DNA from: Demequina gelatinilytica
GTDB taxonomy: Bacteria; Actinomycetota; Actinomycetes; Actinomycetales; Demequinaceae
Assembly: GCF_000971115.1 (NCBI RefSeq)
Contig: NZ_BBLV01000010.1
Coordinates: 1-64,000 of the forward strand
Direction: 5' to 3'
DNA: 64,000 nt
Shown here piece by piece: positions 63,679 to 64,000 of the stretch. Under the pieces are notes generated by a model. That model did no database searches, had not been told where the DNA came from, and saw nothing but the letters and a program-made list of their open reading frames with translations. The translations under genes and the position numbers were made by a program. How positions within the stretch are numbered: position 1 is the stretch's first letter; the number at the start of each line of letters is the position of its first letter.

Positions 63679-64000
63679 CTAGAAGAGGGAGTCCTGACCC
63701 GAGCCGCCGGCCTCCGCGGACGATGCGGGCGCTGCCAGGGCGAGCGCGGGTGCGGCCACGGGCCAGATCGGGTCGGGAAGGTCGTCCGTGGTCCCCTTGG
63801 ACTTGAGCCAGGCGCCGAAGCGCACGGCCCAGTCATGGTGCGCGGACGCCTGGAGGTCGTGGAGCGAGTCCAGCGACGTGCTGCGCATGGTCGGGTGCGC
63901 CGCCGCGAGCGCCTGGACCAGCTCGAGCGTCGCGAGCACATCGGCATCCGCCGCGTGGAGGTCGTCCGCCTCCACCGTGACCGCGTAGAGCGTGCACAGG
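63679..64000 (-). CDS. DnaQ-type 3'-5' exonuclease, C-terminal part
   Basis: The last 107 codons of a gene running off the window. The frame includes LYAVTVEADDLHAADADVLA, with HAADAD fitting the ExoIII motif (HxAxxD) of the DEDDh family, followed by a helix (TLELVQALAA) and a C-terminal tail ending GGSGQDSLF. Likely an epsilon-like or RNase T-like nuclease. The dispersed motif at 63718 encodes Ala-Ser-Ser in the tail. The 107 bases between it and gdh hold the gdh start region; nothing else is visible. Confidence 0.65.
   Translation of the reverse strand, partial: LCTLYAVTVEADDLHAADADVLATLELVQALAAAHPTMRSTSLDSLHDLQASAHHDWAVRFGAWLKSKGTTDDLPDPIWPVAAPALALAAPASSAEAGGSGQDSLF

Overview
The window is high-GC DNA (about 70% by eye) from an actinobacterium, probably of the Micrococcales and perhaps near Cellulomonas or Demequina (inference). 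Supporting signs are the EF-Tu, RNA polymerase and ribosomal protein sequences, the WhiB-family regulator, the NAD-independent 318-aa pantothenate kinase, many GTG/TTG starts, many apparently leaderless genes, and the gene order tRNA-Trp-secE-nusG-rplKA-rplJL-rpoBC-str-S10-spc-alpha-glmM-glmS-alr-tsa-groES-whiB-guaB, which is typical of the phylum.

Layout. 1-5 kb: the end of an FHA-domain gene, a PP2C phosphatase with four DDAT repeats, an ABC-2 exporter pair on the minus strand, and a class I aminotransferase. 5.1-21.2 kb: tRNA-Trp, secE, nusG, rplK, rplA, rplJ, rplL, rpoB, rpoC, rpsL, rpsG, fusA, tuf. 21.2-22.8 kb: a sulfotransferase and a membrane protein between the str and S10 operons. 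23.1-35.6 kb: S10 and spc operons through secY, adk and map. 35.7-37.4 kb: three small tandem paralogues of leucine-rich-repeat-variant type. 37.6-42.7 kb: infA, rpmJ, rpsM, rpsK, rpoA, rplQ, truA, rplM, rpsI. 42.7-53.6 kb: glmM, a DedA protein, a methyltransferase, coaA, glmS, acpS, alr, tsaE, tsaB, rimI, a nitroreductase and tsaD. 53.6-64 kb: a NagZ-like lipoprotein, lysG/lysE, a decayed GNAT gene, a small HTH protein, a THUMP-like methyltransferase, groES under CIRCE, a WhiB3/WhiD-type regulator, guaB, a TSUP permease, glutamate dehydrogenase, and the end of a DnaQ-type exonuclease.

Most of the window makes the transcription and translation machinery; around it sit envelope precursor supply (glmM, glmS, alr, nagZ-like), tRNA t6A synthesis (tsaB/D/E) and nitrogen/nucleotide metabolism (gdh, guaB).

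The most unusual signal is a dispersed 9-mer, GGACGATGC (reverse complement GCATCGTCC). I count 25 exact copies (14 on one strand, 11 on the other) where a rough base-composition estimate expects about one. In genes it nearly always encodes Asp-Asp-Ala or Ala-Ser-Ser in variable positions. Between genes it sits in hairpins, including a 34-bp perfect palindrome made of two head-to-head copies downstream of the aminotransferase gene. It is absent from the highly expressed rplJL-rpoBC-str and S10-spc blocks. This distribution and the paired hairpins resemble DNA uptake sequences of Neisseriaceae and Pasteurellaceae, which to my knowledge are not described in Actinobacteria.
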